Source: Pycnopodia helianthoides (Eukaryota > Echinodermata > Asteroidea > Forcipulatida > Asteriidae). From it: a DNA stretch of 64,000 nucleotides. Positions within the stretch are counted from its first letter, which is position 1; every line of letters starts with the position of its first letter. The position numbers were made by a program, and so were the translations under genes. The stretch lies in NCBI GenBank assembly GCA_032158295.1, contig CM063252.1, positions 18,310,036 to 18,374,035 on the forward strand, written 5' to 3'. Positions 41,005 through 52,308 of the stretch are shown in pieces. The notes beneath the pieces were generated by a model that did not search any database, had not been told where the DNA came from, and was given only the letters and a program-made list of their open reading frames with translations.

Positions 41005-42345
41005 AAACGCATTTGTTTCCCCAATAGCTCCACTTGTTGGCTGTGGACGATGACTACGCTGGGAACTGTTCAAAACCTCCTGCTGTCTTTCTATTTTAAA
41101 GTTTTTGAAATTTACTAACTACATATTTATTCTTCATAAATATTAAAATGAGCACAATTTCATTGTGGGCCCATTAGCTCAACTGGATGGGCTGTTGACT
41201 TAGAACTGCCCTGGGACTGGTTCAAATCCTCCTTCAGCCTTCCTATTTTAAGTGTCTAAAAAAAACTAAGCACAAATTGTTTCTTCAAATATTAGAATCG
41301 AACCTAATTTCAGTTGTGGGCCAGTAGCTCAACTGGTTAGGCTTTGGACATGTTCAAATCCTCCTACAACCTTCCCCTTTTTTAAAGTGTTTGAAAATTA
41401 CCAAATATAATTTGTTTCTTTATACATTAGAAGAGAAAAGAAAAATCATTTGTGGGCCCAATAGCTCAACTGGTTGTGCTTTGGACTTAGAGCTGTCCTG
41501 GGACTGGTTCAAACCCTCCTTCAGCCTTCCTTTTTTTTTAAGTGTCTTAAAATTACCAAGTACAAATTTATTCTATATATATAAGAAACAAGTACAATTT
41601 CTCTTGTGGGCCAAATAGCTCCACTGGTTTGGCTCTGGACTTAGAGCTGCCCTGGGACTGGTTCAAATCCTCCTTCGGCCTTCCTTTTTTAAGTGTTTTA
41701 AAATTACTAAGTACAAATTTATTCTTTATATATTAGAAACAAGCACAATTTCTCTTGTGGGCCAAATAGCTCAACTGGTTTGGCTCTGGACTTAGAGCTG
41801 CCCTGGGACTGGTTCAAATCCTCCTTCAGCCTTCCTTTTTTTAAGTGTCTTAAAATTACTAAGTACAAATTTTTTCTATATATATTAGAAACAAGCACAA
41901 TTTCTCTTGTGGGCCAAATAGCTCAACTGGTTTGGCTCTGGACTTAGAGCTGCCCTGGGACTGGTTCAAATCCTCCTTCGGCCTTCCTTTTTTTAAGTGT
42001 CTTAAAATTACTAAGTACAAATTTATTCTTTATATATTAGAAACAAGCACAATTTCTCTTGTGGGCCAAATAGCTCAACTGGTTGTGCTGTGGGTTTGGA
42101 GCTGCATGGGCCCTGGTTCAATTCCTCCTTCAGCCTTCCTTTTTTTTAAGTGTCTTAAAATTACTAAGTACAAATTTATTCTATATATATTAGAAACAAG
42201 CACAATTTCTCTTGTGGGCCAAATAGCTCAACTGGTTTGGCTCTGGACTTAGAGCTGCCCTGGGACTGGTTCAAATCCTCCTTCAGCCTTCCTTTTTTTT
42301 AAGTGTCTTACTAAGTACAAATTTATTCTTTATATATTAGAAACG
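41005..42345 (+). repeat. tRNA-like tandem array A, second copy (~8 units of 152 bp)
   Basis: GTGGGCCAAATAGCTCAACT starts at 41757, 41909 and 42061 (period 152). A-box, B-box and T-run are as in the first copy. The units at 41605-42290 are nearly identical; those before 41450 are diverged. One unit at 42061 differs in its anticodon-arm region (GTGCTGTGGGTTTGGAGCTG). Confidence 0.9.
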
Positions 42346-42350
42346 AGCAC

Positions 42351-42520
42351 ATTTGAACGGGGGGACCCAATTGCTCAACCGGGTAGACCGTGCGTTAGGA
42401 AGCGACTGACCCAGGTTCAAGACCTGGTGGTGTCCGCCGAACCTGAGGTCCGAGCTTAGAAAACTAGAAAAAAGAAAAAAGAAAAAGAAAAAGCTCCTTT
42501 TGCTAAAATTTTATTTATTT
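42351..42520 (+). repeat. Junction element J, second copy
   Basis: Differs from the copy at 37821 by only a few bases (GCTCAACC for GCCCAACC, GGAAGCGAC for GGAAACGAC). The offset between the two is 4,530 bp. Confidence 0.9.
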
Positions 42521-42539
42521 TTTAAAACTTGTTTTTAAT

Positions 42540-43475
42540 AAAAAAAGGTCAGAGTTCCACACAGTGGGTATTGAACCCAGGACCATCGCGTCCAGAGTCG
42601 CAGAGTCCTTCCACTGGACCACCAACTCCTCTTAAGAAACTTGCATCTGACGTTAATTAAAACCCTTAGAATGAACACAGGTAATGAAAAGAAAAAGAAC
42701 AGAGTGGGTCTTGAACCCAGGACCATAGCATCCAGAGTCGCAGAGTCCTTCCACTGGACCACCAACTCCTCTTAAAAAACTTGCATCTGACGTTAATTAT
42801 AACCCTTAGAATGAACACAGGTTATGAATGGAAAAGAACAGCTCAGGTATTGAACCAAGGACCATAGCGTCTAGAGTCATTGAGTCCTTCCACTTGACCA
42901 CCAACTCCTCTTAAAAAACTTGCATCTGACGTTAATTATAACCCTTAGAATGAACACAGGTTATGAATGGAAAAGAACAGAGTGGGTCTTGAACCCAGGA
43001 CCATAGCATCTAGAGTCATTGAGTCCTTCCATTGGACCACTAACTCTTCTTAAGAAATTTGCATCTGATGTTAATTAAAACCCTTAGAATGGACACAAGT
43101 AATGAAAAGAAAAAGAACAGAGTGTGGTATTGAACCAGGGACCATACAATCAAGAGTCATTGAGTCCTTCCACTGGACCACCAACTCATCTTAAGTGACT
43201 TGTGTGTGACATTAATTAAGATCCTTAGAATGGACACAAGTAATGAAAAGGTAGAGGGTGGGGGTTGAACCCTCAACAATTACATCCCAAGTTTGAGCCC
43301 TTCCACTTGACCACCAACTCTTGTTACAAAATCTGCATTGGAGTTCAACTAAGACCCTTGTTAATGGACAGACAAGCTAAAAACTATAATATTAAGGACA
43401 AAACATAAGGGGAATTGAGCCCAGAACCATTGGCTGTAGAGTTGTACATCCTTCCACTGGACCACAAAACCCACT
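42540..43475 (-). repeat. tRNA-like tandem array B, second copy (~7 units)
   Basis: Same 140-bp unit and orientation as 38020-39960, with the first units closest (ATTGAACCCAGGACCATCGC). Units beyond 43200 are decayed. Follows J in the same order as the first cassette. Confidence 0.9.
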
Positions 43476-43529
43476 TTGAAAATGTATGTTTAAACTTAAT
43501 AAAGTCCCTCAAAATTGTATTAGCTAATG

Positions 43530-43985
43530 CTTAAAGGAACATTACAAAACAGCTGCTGGCAGTTTAAGCACTTTATGTAATTCACCATGTGACACGTAAA
43601 CTGAGAAACCTGTAGAAGTTTGAGATCGATCAGCCGTCTGGGTCACGAGAAAATAGTGAAAAACCGATTACAAATTTGCATGAATTCATATAGATTCAAC
43701 AAATGAATAAAACGCTCACTGAGCGATAAACTCCAATCGGAAAATGAGTTTATTCATTTCTCATCAAATATGGCATTTCAAACAGAAATATTTCAAAGGA
43801 TGTTTTCTACTTCGCAAACGAAAACCAACCCTAAGAATGTATTCGGGTGACAAATTTTCCACATCATACAACTTTGAGGGGAATCTTTCTCAAAATAGTT
43901 TATACTATCAACAGCTGCAGTGCTTCTCACCAACTAAGTTTTATGCTAATTAATTTTTGGAGTAATTACCAATCTATGACTTTAC
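43530..43985. other. Dispersed element (possible MITE)
   Basis: Begins CTTAAAGGAACATTACAAAA and ends ATGCTAATTAATTTTTGGAG + TAATTACCAATC, a composition and end motif (TAATTACCAAT) typical of an abundant non-autonomous DNA element. No gene. Confidence 0.4.
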
Positions 43986-44570
43986 CTTTAAAGAAAATTT
44001 GAAGAGTTTGTCCGGACAACCAGTAGTTATAAATGAACAAGAATTTACGAGTGATTAATTTTGTTGAGGGCAGTTGAATGAAGAATAATTTAACTGTCAT
44101 GTGTGGCACCTTCATACACACCTTAATAGTTTTACATTTAAAATATTTCAATTATTTTTTTTATTTTACCCGCACAATACTAATATATACAGAGTTACTA
44201 AAATACTGAAAATTCACAATTTGTGGACAGTTGTGATGTTTTGCTTAATGCTAAGCTGGTAGGAGGCAGTATGAGGCTCTCATTGGGTTTTTTCCGTCCT
44301 CGTGGTCCAGTTGAATATGTGGATGAGGATGTAATGAACCAAAATTATAAAGGAATGCACTAAGATGGAGGCTTCACAAAACATCATTAAAAACATCAAT
44401 TAAAAAAGAATCTTGAACTTTCTCAGTATTTTTGTTTTATTTAAAAAAGATTAATTACAAGACAAAGTAAAAGTTCTTCCATCATGATTAAATGAAGAGT
44501 ACATCACTTTTTCATAAAACTGAATAAAAAATTCCCATCCTTCAGTGTTACACAAAACACACCGTATCAT
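43986..44570. other. Intergenic stretch, no gene found
   Basis: AT-rich, unique, with no recognised feature. Confidence 0.5.
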
Positions 44571-44574
44571 ACAA

Positions 44575-47500
44575 ACAACCTGTGACAATTGGTTTCAACA
44601 GTTCCACTGAAGGTTCCTTCTTTATGGTTTCAATAGTTCCAGTAGATTGAATGGTTCCATCCATAATTGATGGTTTCAACAGTTCCACTGAGGGTTCATT
44701 CTTTATGGTTTCAATAGTTCCAGTAGATTTAATGGTTCCATCCATTGATGGTTTCAACAGTTCTACTGATGGTTCCTTCTTTATGGTTTCAATAGTTCTT
44801 GTAGATTGATTGGTTCCATCAGTTGATGGTTTCAACAGTTCTACTGATGGTTCCTTCTTTATGGTTTCAATAAATCCACTGATGGTTCCTTCTTTAAGGT
44901 TTCAATAGTTCCAGTAGATTGAATGGTTCCATCCATAATTGATGGTTTCAACAGTTCCACTGATGGTTCCTTCTTTATGGTTTCAATAGTTCCACTGATG
45001 GTTCCTTCTTAATGGTTTCAATAGTTCCAGTAGATTTAATGGTTCCATCCATTGATGGTTTCAACAGTTCTACTGATGGTTCCTTCTTTATGGTTTCAAC
45101 AGTTCCACTGATGGTTCCTTCTTTATGGTTTCAATAGTTCCAGTAGATTGAATGGTTCCATCCATAATTGATGGTTTTCAACAGTTCCACTGATGGTTCC
45201 TTCTTTATGGTTTCAATAGTTCCACTGATGGTTCCTTCTTAATGGTTTCAATAGTTCCAGTAGATTTAATGGTTCCATCCACTGATGGTTTCAACAGTTC
45301 CACTGATGGTTCCTTCTTTATGGTTTCAATAGTTCCAGTAGATTGAATGGTTCCATCCATAATTGATGGTTTCAACAGTTCCACTGAGGGTTCATTCTTT
45401 ATGGTTTCAATAGTTCCAGTAGATTTAATGGTTCCATCCATTGATGGTTTCAACAGTTCTACTGATGGTTCCTTCTTTATGGTTTCAATAGTTCCACTGA
45501 TGGTTCCTTCTTTATGGTTTCAATAGTTCCTGTAGATTTAATGGTTCCATCCATTGATGGTTTCAATAGTTCCACTGAGGGTTCCTTCTTTATGGTTTCA
45601 ATAGTTCCAGTAGATTTAATGGTTCCATCCATTGATGGTTTCAACAGTTCTACTGATGGTTCCTTCTTTATGGTTTTAATAGTTCCAGTAGATTGAATAG
45701 TTCCATCCATTGATGGTTTCAACAGTTCTACTGATGGTTCCTTCTTTATGGTTTCAATAGTTCCACTGATGGTTCCTTCTTTAAGGTTTCAATAGTTCCA
45801 CTGATGGTTCCTTCTTTAAGGTTTCAATAGTTCCACTGATGGTTCCTTCTTTGAGGTTTCAATAGTTCCACTGGTGGTTCCTTCTTTATGGTTTCAATAG
45901 TTCCACTGATGGTTCCTTCTTTAAGGTTTCAATAGTTCCACTGATGGTTCCTTCTTTAAGGTTTCAATAGTTCCAGTAGATTGATTGGTTCCATCAGTTG
46001 ATGGTTTCAACAGTTCCACTGATGGTTCCTTCTTTATGGTTTCAATAGTTCTTGTAGATTGAATGGTTCCATCCATTGATGGTTTCAACAGTTCCACTGA
46101 TGGTTCCTTCTTTATGGTTTCAATAGTTCCAGTAGATTGAATAGTTCCATCCGTTGATGGTTTCAACAGTTCCACTGATGGTTCCTTCTTTATGGTTGCA
46201 ATAGTTCCAGTAGATTGATGGTTTCAATAGTTCCAGTAGATTGAATGGTTCCATCCATAATTGATGGTTTCAACAGTTCCACTGAGGGTTCATTCTTTAT
46301 GGTTTCAATAGTTCCAGTAGATTTAATGGTTCCATCCATTGATGGTTTCAACAGTTCTACTGATGGTTCCTTCTTTATGGTTTCAATAGTTCCACTGATG
46401 GTTCCTTCTTTATGGTTTCAATAGTTCCTGTAGATTTAATGGTTCCATCCATTGATGGTTTCAATAGTTCCACTGAGGGTTCCTTCTTTATGGTTTCAAT
46501 AGTTCCAGTAGATTTAATGGTTCCATCCATTGATGGTTTCAACAGTTCTACTGATGGTTCCTTCTTTATGGTTTTAATAGTTCCAGTAGATTGAATAGTT
46601 CCATCCATTGATGGTTTCAACAGTTCTACTGATGGTTCCTTCTTTATGGTTTCAATAGTTCCACTGATGGTTCCTTCTTTAAGGTTTCAATAGTTCCACT
46701 GATGGTTCCTTCTTTAAGGTTTCAATAGTTCCACTGATGGTTCCTTCTTTGAGGTTTCAATAGTTCCACTGTGGTTCCTTCTTTATGGTTTCAATAGTTC
46801 CACTGATGGTTCCTTCTTTAAGGTTTCAATAGTTCCACTGATGGTTCCTTCTTTAAGGTTTCAATAGTTCCAGTAGATTGATTGGTTCCATCAGTTGATG
46901 GTTTCAACAGTTCCACTGATGGTTCCTTCTTTATGGTTTCAATAGTTCTTGTAGATTGAATGGTTCCATCCATTGATGGTTTCAACAGTTCCACTGATGG
47001 TTCCTTCTTTATGGTTTCAATAGTTCCAGTAGATTGAATAGTTCCATCCGTTGATGGTTTCAACAGTTCCACTGATGGTTCCTTCTTTATGGTTGCAATA
47101 GTTCCAGTAGATTGAATGGTTCCATCCATAATTGATGGTTTCAACAGTTCCACTGATGGTTCCTTCTTTATGGTTTCAATAGTTCTTGTAGATTGATTGG
47201 TTCCATCAGTTGATGGTTTCAACAGTTCCACTGATGGTTCCTTCTTTATGGTTTCAATAGTTCTTGTAGATTGATTGGTTCCATCAGTTGATGGTTTCAA
47301 CAGTTCCACTGATGGTTCCTTTTTTTATGGTTTCAATAGTTCTTGTAGATTGAATGGTTCCATCCATAATTGATGGTTTCAACAGTTCCACTGATGGTTC
47401 CTTTTTTATGGTTTCAATAGTTCCAGTAGATTGAATGGTTCCATCCATAATTGATGGTTTCAACAGTTCCACTGATGGTTCCTTCTTTATGGTTTCAATA

Positions 47501-47715
47501 GTTCTTGTAGATTGAATGGTTCCATCAATATCTGATGGTTTCAACAGTTCCACTGATGGTTCCTTCTTTATGGTTTCAATAGTTCCAGTAGATTTAATGG
47601 TTCCATCCGTTGATGGTTTCAACAGTTCTACTGATGGTTCCTTCTTTATCGTTTCAATAGTTCTTGTAGATTGAATGGTTCCATCCATAATTGATGGTTT
47701 CAACAGTTCCACTTG
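44575..47715. repeat. 78/81-bp tandem array with higher-order repeat
   Basis: Units combine ATGGTTTCAATAGTTCCAGT, AGATTGAATGGTTCCATCCA, ATTGATGGTTTCAACAGTTC and CACTGATGGTTCCTTCTTTA; full units are 78 or 81 bp and short forms of about 45 bp are mixed in. On the minus strand full units encode a 26-27-residue repeat such as VELLKPSMDGTIQSTGTIET + IKKEPS. Short units shift frame, so ORFs stop at 60-163 codons. A block at about 45480-46200 recurs at 46378-47098 (offset 897-898) nearly unchanged. Confidence 0.95.
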
Positions 47716-49385
47716 AGAAAATCCAACCCAAGAGTGGAGTTGCGTCTCAGAAAATACCAAACAAACTTCATCTCAAGAGTGAGGATGATCACCAGGAAGA
47801 AGAAGGAGGGTACAGGTTTGTTAAAGTCAATTCTGCAGTCAAACTTAGGAGTGGATGCTGCACTAGATCACCAATGATCAAATCCTGAATGCAATGGTCA
47901 TCCCTAACTCGTCGCTGATGCAGAGGAGCGTAGAGGTCTTGCAGTGGCCGAGATGATGTCATGCCGAAAGTGTGGGTTCCACACCAGCATGAAAAAAATG
48001 TACACAGAAATACCTCAAACTGGGAGAGGACGACGAACTGCCATCCCAAACATGGCGTTCCAAGTCGGCCTACACAGTACTGAAATTGCAGCTGCTGGGA
48101 CAAGGAGACTTCTATCAGCAATGGCCACAGCAGTTCCGTCACTAAACGCCCTGCAGAAAAGTGCAAACAAAGTGGGTGCTATTATGACAATTCAAAATAT
48201 ACAAAGGACATGGCCCAAAAGAGAAGGCTTGTGAAGGAAATCGGATCCCAAGTTACAAGGCTATGAAAGGGCTGAGAGTGGAGTGGCCATCGAGATCGAT
48301 AGACAATACAACAACCCGCTGAGAAACTGTAGAAAAAAAAACACTTTGGTTTGCGAAAATGTCACTACAAAAAAAAACATTGTGATGTTTAATTAATCAT
48401 GAAAGCAAACTGTGCAAAAAAAGGGGAAATTCCAAAGGACACAAACAAAACAATGGAACGTGTACCGCCACTCGACCTAGAAATTTCAACATGGGTGACG
48501 AACGAGAAGGAGGAATGCAATGTGCAAAGAAACTGTTGAACTGTTGAGCCACTTAAGATAAATAGGGCTACAACCGATGCCGATGGGTGTCTTGCACAAG
48601 GTATTAGCACATTTATGAAAAGCAAGGCAGGTATGGAAAGTGAACATTTGCTAGACCCCCCCATCTTAATAGATCTACATTTGTGCAGCCATGAGTCATG
48701 CTAAATTCAGCACGGATATGTTCCCGGGCAAAACAAAAAAAGAAAAGGCTAAATTACAAGATAGATTTGCCGATGACTTTAGTCACAGGGCTCAGGCCGA
48801 GGCTGGTGCAATCCTTAACCAAAAACTTGGTGATCAGTCTAAAAAGACAGCCATGGCTGCAAAGGCAGCAATTGCAATTCCTCAATGTTACATGGGAAAC
48901 CATGGGCCATGCAAAAAGTCATCTTACATTTGCCATGGTGGAGCTAGACATCAGAAGTACAAATTTCCATACCTGCCTGCTAGTGCTTGGGAAAAAATTA
49001 AGTTGTCTAAACATGATGAAGAGACAGTCATCAAAAACAATCTTTTAAAACAAACGACTTGGTATTAAAGAAGCCATGGAAAAAAGCAAGTATGGCACTA
49101 ACACTCAAAAAGCAGAATCCATGAATCATGCATTTTCAGTCACAAATCCAAAAGGAGAACTCACTTTTGCGAGAAATGGTGCTTGTAGAGATCACAGTGC
49201 TCGATAGTAAAAAAGTGTAAATCTGCTGAGTGTCCAGTAACTGTTGGCTCCACCATGCTGCTAAGGCCCTCGCCGAAATGGGAAAGAAACAGAAATATTA
49301 TTCTGACAGGGCCAAAGGAAAGGCATACAAGAGACGAAGGGCACAGTGTCGATACAATCGATTCCATTTGTACAATGCTTCATAA
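47691..49385 (+). pseudogene. Mutator-like transposase, decayed
   Basis: Reading across three frames gives the order expected of a Mutator-like transposase: GYRFVKV (47808), MSCRKCGFHTSMKKMY with a zinc-knuckle CxxC (47959), RTAIPNMAFQVGLHSTEI (48032), SGVAIEIDRQYNNPL with the first catalytic Asp (48276), IGDEREGG-type MGDEREGGMQCAKKLL (48491), ATTDADGCLAQGI with the second Asp (48570), EHLLDPPHLNRS (48640), FSTDMFPGKTKKEKAKLQ (48706), CYMGNHGPC (48883), NTQKAESMNHAFSV (49100) and ALAEMGKKQKYYSDRAKGKA to TAA at 49383. Frameshifts and stops at several points make it inactive. Its 5' end meets the 78-bp array. Confidence 0.8.
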
Positions 49386-49394
49386 CAACTGTAC

Positions 49395-50050
49395 ACATAT
49401 CGTCACCGTTTTCACGAAGAGACAATTTTGGCCATTCAACAAACATTCTTGTTTGGAGAAAACCCTGTTTGAAGTTAAACTATTTTAGAAATCACTGTTT
49501 TAATTGGACACTGTTTGTCATTGAAACGTTTAAATTTTTCCAAGCATGAAAGTGGAGATCTTAAATCGTGCAAATCTTTTGCTATTTTAATTATAGTTGG
49601 TTTTATTAATGAGTAATTAACTGTTTAACACAATTGTCTCTTTGTGAAACTGCAAAACGAGGTGAGTGTGCAGCGCGTCGTGTGCGCGTTGTGTACAAAC
49701 CAATGCGTAAACGATGATTGTCTGTTCGTGAAAACGAATTTACATATTGTCCCTTCGTGAAAACGTAAAACGCAGAGTATTCGTTTTTGGCACCGTGCCA
49801 GCGCTATGTACTTCAATGTAACAAATGACAAATCTAAAATTGTCTGTTCGTGAAAACGAAAACCTTATAGTTTGGTCAAATTGTCCTTGTGCTAATTAGT
49901 GTAATTCAAAAAGTATATCGTTTTATCACTTGAAACTTGGGGAAAATGTTGATGTCAATAGTAACATTTAAAATATGTAAAAACATCGGTTTGCCAAAAT
50001 GTACACTTTTTGTCAGAATTGTCTCTTTGTGAAAACGGTGACGATATGGT
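49395..50050. mobile_element. Element bounded by 31-bp inverted repeats
   Basis: CATATCGTCACCGTTTTCAC + GAAGAGACAATT at 49396 is inverted as AATTGTCTCTTTGTGAAAAC + GGTGACGATATG at 50017. Three more TTGTCTSTTCGTGAAAACG-like motifs lie inside (49630, 49717, 49838). No coding capacity. It begins 10 bp after the transposase stop, so it may be the subterminal end of the Mutator element or a separate MITE. Confidence 0.7.
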
Positions 50051-51848
50051 ACAAGAAACCTGGGCAACTGAAACCAAGTTTTAAAAATGACTGTTACTGC
50101 AAACCTTGCCTGCCATGAACAGATGAATGAATGATTGATTGATTGATTGGTTGGTTGATTGATTGGTTGAATGATTGATAGATACATATCATATAACATA
50201 CTGATGATAGCAAGTTACAGATAATTTTCCCCAAAAAGAAATTCCACTTGCCACTCACACTCTCCAGTCGGCACACCAAGCAGTCAGGGTAGTCACCGTC
50301 CATGCCCCTTGCAAATTTGTTGGCGCTTACAAGTCTTTCTTGAGTTGTTGATGCGAAAGGAACAAATGTTCAAAACAAACGCACAGTGACAATGATGACA
50401 TCCTTTGGGCAAGTTTGGAGTTCCAGGTGTATCATGCCATTTTGTAAGCCACTCTGACTCTGTCATGTCTGTGCACATGAATTATTGTCATTGAATAGTT
50501 TGTTTGATCCAGGAACCGGTTGACGTTCATAAAACCATAATTTTTCTTGGAGTAGCCCCGCCACATCAGACATCCCTAGGTTCCTTTCCCCCTACACTTC
50601 TTGGTAAGCAGCTCTTTCACTTTGGCAACCCATGCCTCCATTTTGTGATTTTGCTCTCGATTTATACTGTAGATAGCAGTAGAGCTGTGCACATGTACTA
50701 CAAGTTAGTACTAAACTATTAATATGTCCCATGTACGTCGTGTTTATAATTCTAGTGTGGCTTGAAGTTCAACCCCAGTCAGTAATGTACTCGCTTATAA
50801 TTTCCATTAAAAAAATGATTTTTTCCCAAAAAATAGTGCTTGTAAAAATTGCAAACAACATTTAAAAGTTAGTGAATGAAAAAAACAAATATAATTTGAG
50901 CGGTACAAGGTGTTTTTTACACAAAAAATATTCCCCAAACTACCAAAACATCACATACTGTGACTGGGGTGCAATCCACCATTTTGTAAAATTTAACATT
51001 CCATTTTCCTTGTACATAAATTGTTTTGCAGAGTAAAAATTTTTTAATAAAATTATCAACGGATAAAAAACTAATCTCTACACAATCACACTGAATGTCA
51101 GTTTACAAATTATTATAGACAAAGACACGTTTGAAAACCCCCTCAGTAAAAAAAAAAAAAATAAAACTAAAAAAATGGCCGAAACCATGCTTCAGGGGGA
51201 AGGGACCCTACAGGGGTGCCTCCCATTGTATCTACAGTATAAACTTTAAAAAGCTGTTTTTCTTTTAAAAACGTTTTTATGACACAATTTTCCTTTTTTA
51301 TTTCTGTTTCTTGAGTAATTTGTATTGTTATTTTATTAATTTTACAAATTTAAGTCAAACTTGTATTATTCTCATTATTATTATATTTAAAGATTTAGCG
51401 CAACTCCCCCATAAGTAGAATGGGGCCTTCAAACATTATTAGAGTAAAGAATTCATGAACAATCAAGTTATGTGTAAAATGGCGGCGCCCATGATATGAT
51501 CTTGCCTGACTCCTACTCCTAGTCTGAGTTGTGTGGTTGCCAGATTGCTTAGTAGACAGTATTGCCAGTGCTGAAGCTTGGTAATTATATTCAATTTAAA
51601 GTCATTACTATCCCATGTTTTTATCTCAATTGAGTTTAAGTTCATTTTTATTGGGTTAATTAAAGTAAAATCCACTGCGGAAATGTTTTTGCAAAAATCG
51701 GTAAATTCTCACCGTCATTCAGAAAAGTGGCGTCGCCTTTAGATGGCTTATTCACTTCCCATCACCACCCAGACTCCTTGTTTAATGGTGCAAGACGTAC
51801 AAGATAAAATTCATCATCAATGATCATTTAACCTCTTTTGTTTTGCAG
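50051..51848. other. Intergenic stretch upstream of GPN2
   Basis: Holds a GATTGATTGATTGGTTGGTT simple repeat (50120-50175) and otherwise unique AT-rich DNA. GPN2 must have an upstream non-coding exon because a splice acceptor precedes its start codon; the segment near 51475-51500 (AAAATGGCGGCGCCCATG) has the look of a first-exon/promoter area but I cannot prove it. Confidence 0.4.
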
Positions 51849-51918
51849 GAAATCTCCGAAAGGCTGACATGTAAAGATATTTCAAACAACTTGACTAGTC
51901 ACGATCCAAGGCAGCGCT
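51849..51918 (+). other. GPN2: GPN2 5' UTR part of first coding exon
   Basis: A clear acceptor (CTCTTTTGTTTTGCAG) ends at 51848 and 70 nt precede the ATG. The upstream leader exon is not identified. Confidence 0.6.
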
Positions 51919-52308
51919 ATGGCATTTGCCCAGGTTGTTATTGGACCACCCGGTGCTGGCAAGACCACTTACTGCAACGGTATGAAGGAATTCCTCACAA
52001 GTTTAGGACGCAAAGTGGCTGTGGTCAATCTTGACCCGGCGAATGACATTCTGCCGTACGAGGCTGCAGTGGACATCGCTGATCTGATCACTGCTTCTGA
52101 AGTGATGGACAAATTGAAACTGGGACCAAACGGTGGCTTGGTGTACTGCATGGAGTACTTAGAGAAGAACGTTGATTGGTTAAAGACAAAACTGGCTGCT
52201 CTTAAGGGGCAGTACGTGCTGTTTGATTGCCCGGGTCAGGTGGAGCTCTACACTCATCATAACTCTATGAGGAACATCGTGGCTTTACTACAGAAATGGA
52301 ATTACAAT
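51919..52308 (+). CDS. GPN2: GPN2 exon 1 (coding part)
   Basis: 130 codons from ATG to donor AAT|GTGAGA. Carries P-loop, GPN loop and DCPGQ motif. Confidence 0.97.

Noticed and set aside
38020..43475. Cluster of functional tRNA genes
   Set aside because: Acceptor and anticodon stems do not pair well in any unit I folded by hand; only A/B-box-like segments and T-arms are good.
46818..47760. 158- and 163-codon minus-strand frames
   Set aside because: Tandem-repeat frames inside the 78/81-bp array with frequent frame breaks; reported as a repeat, with the coding idea kept only as a finding.
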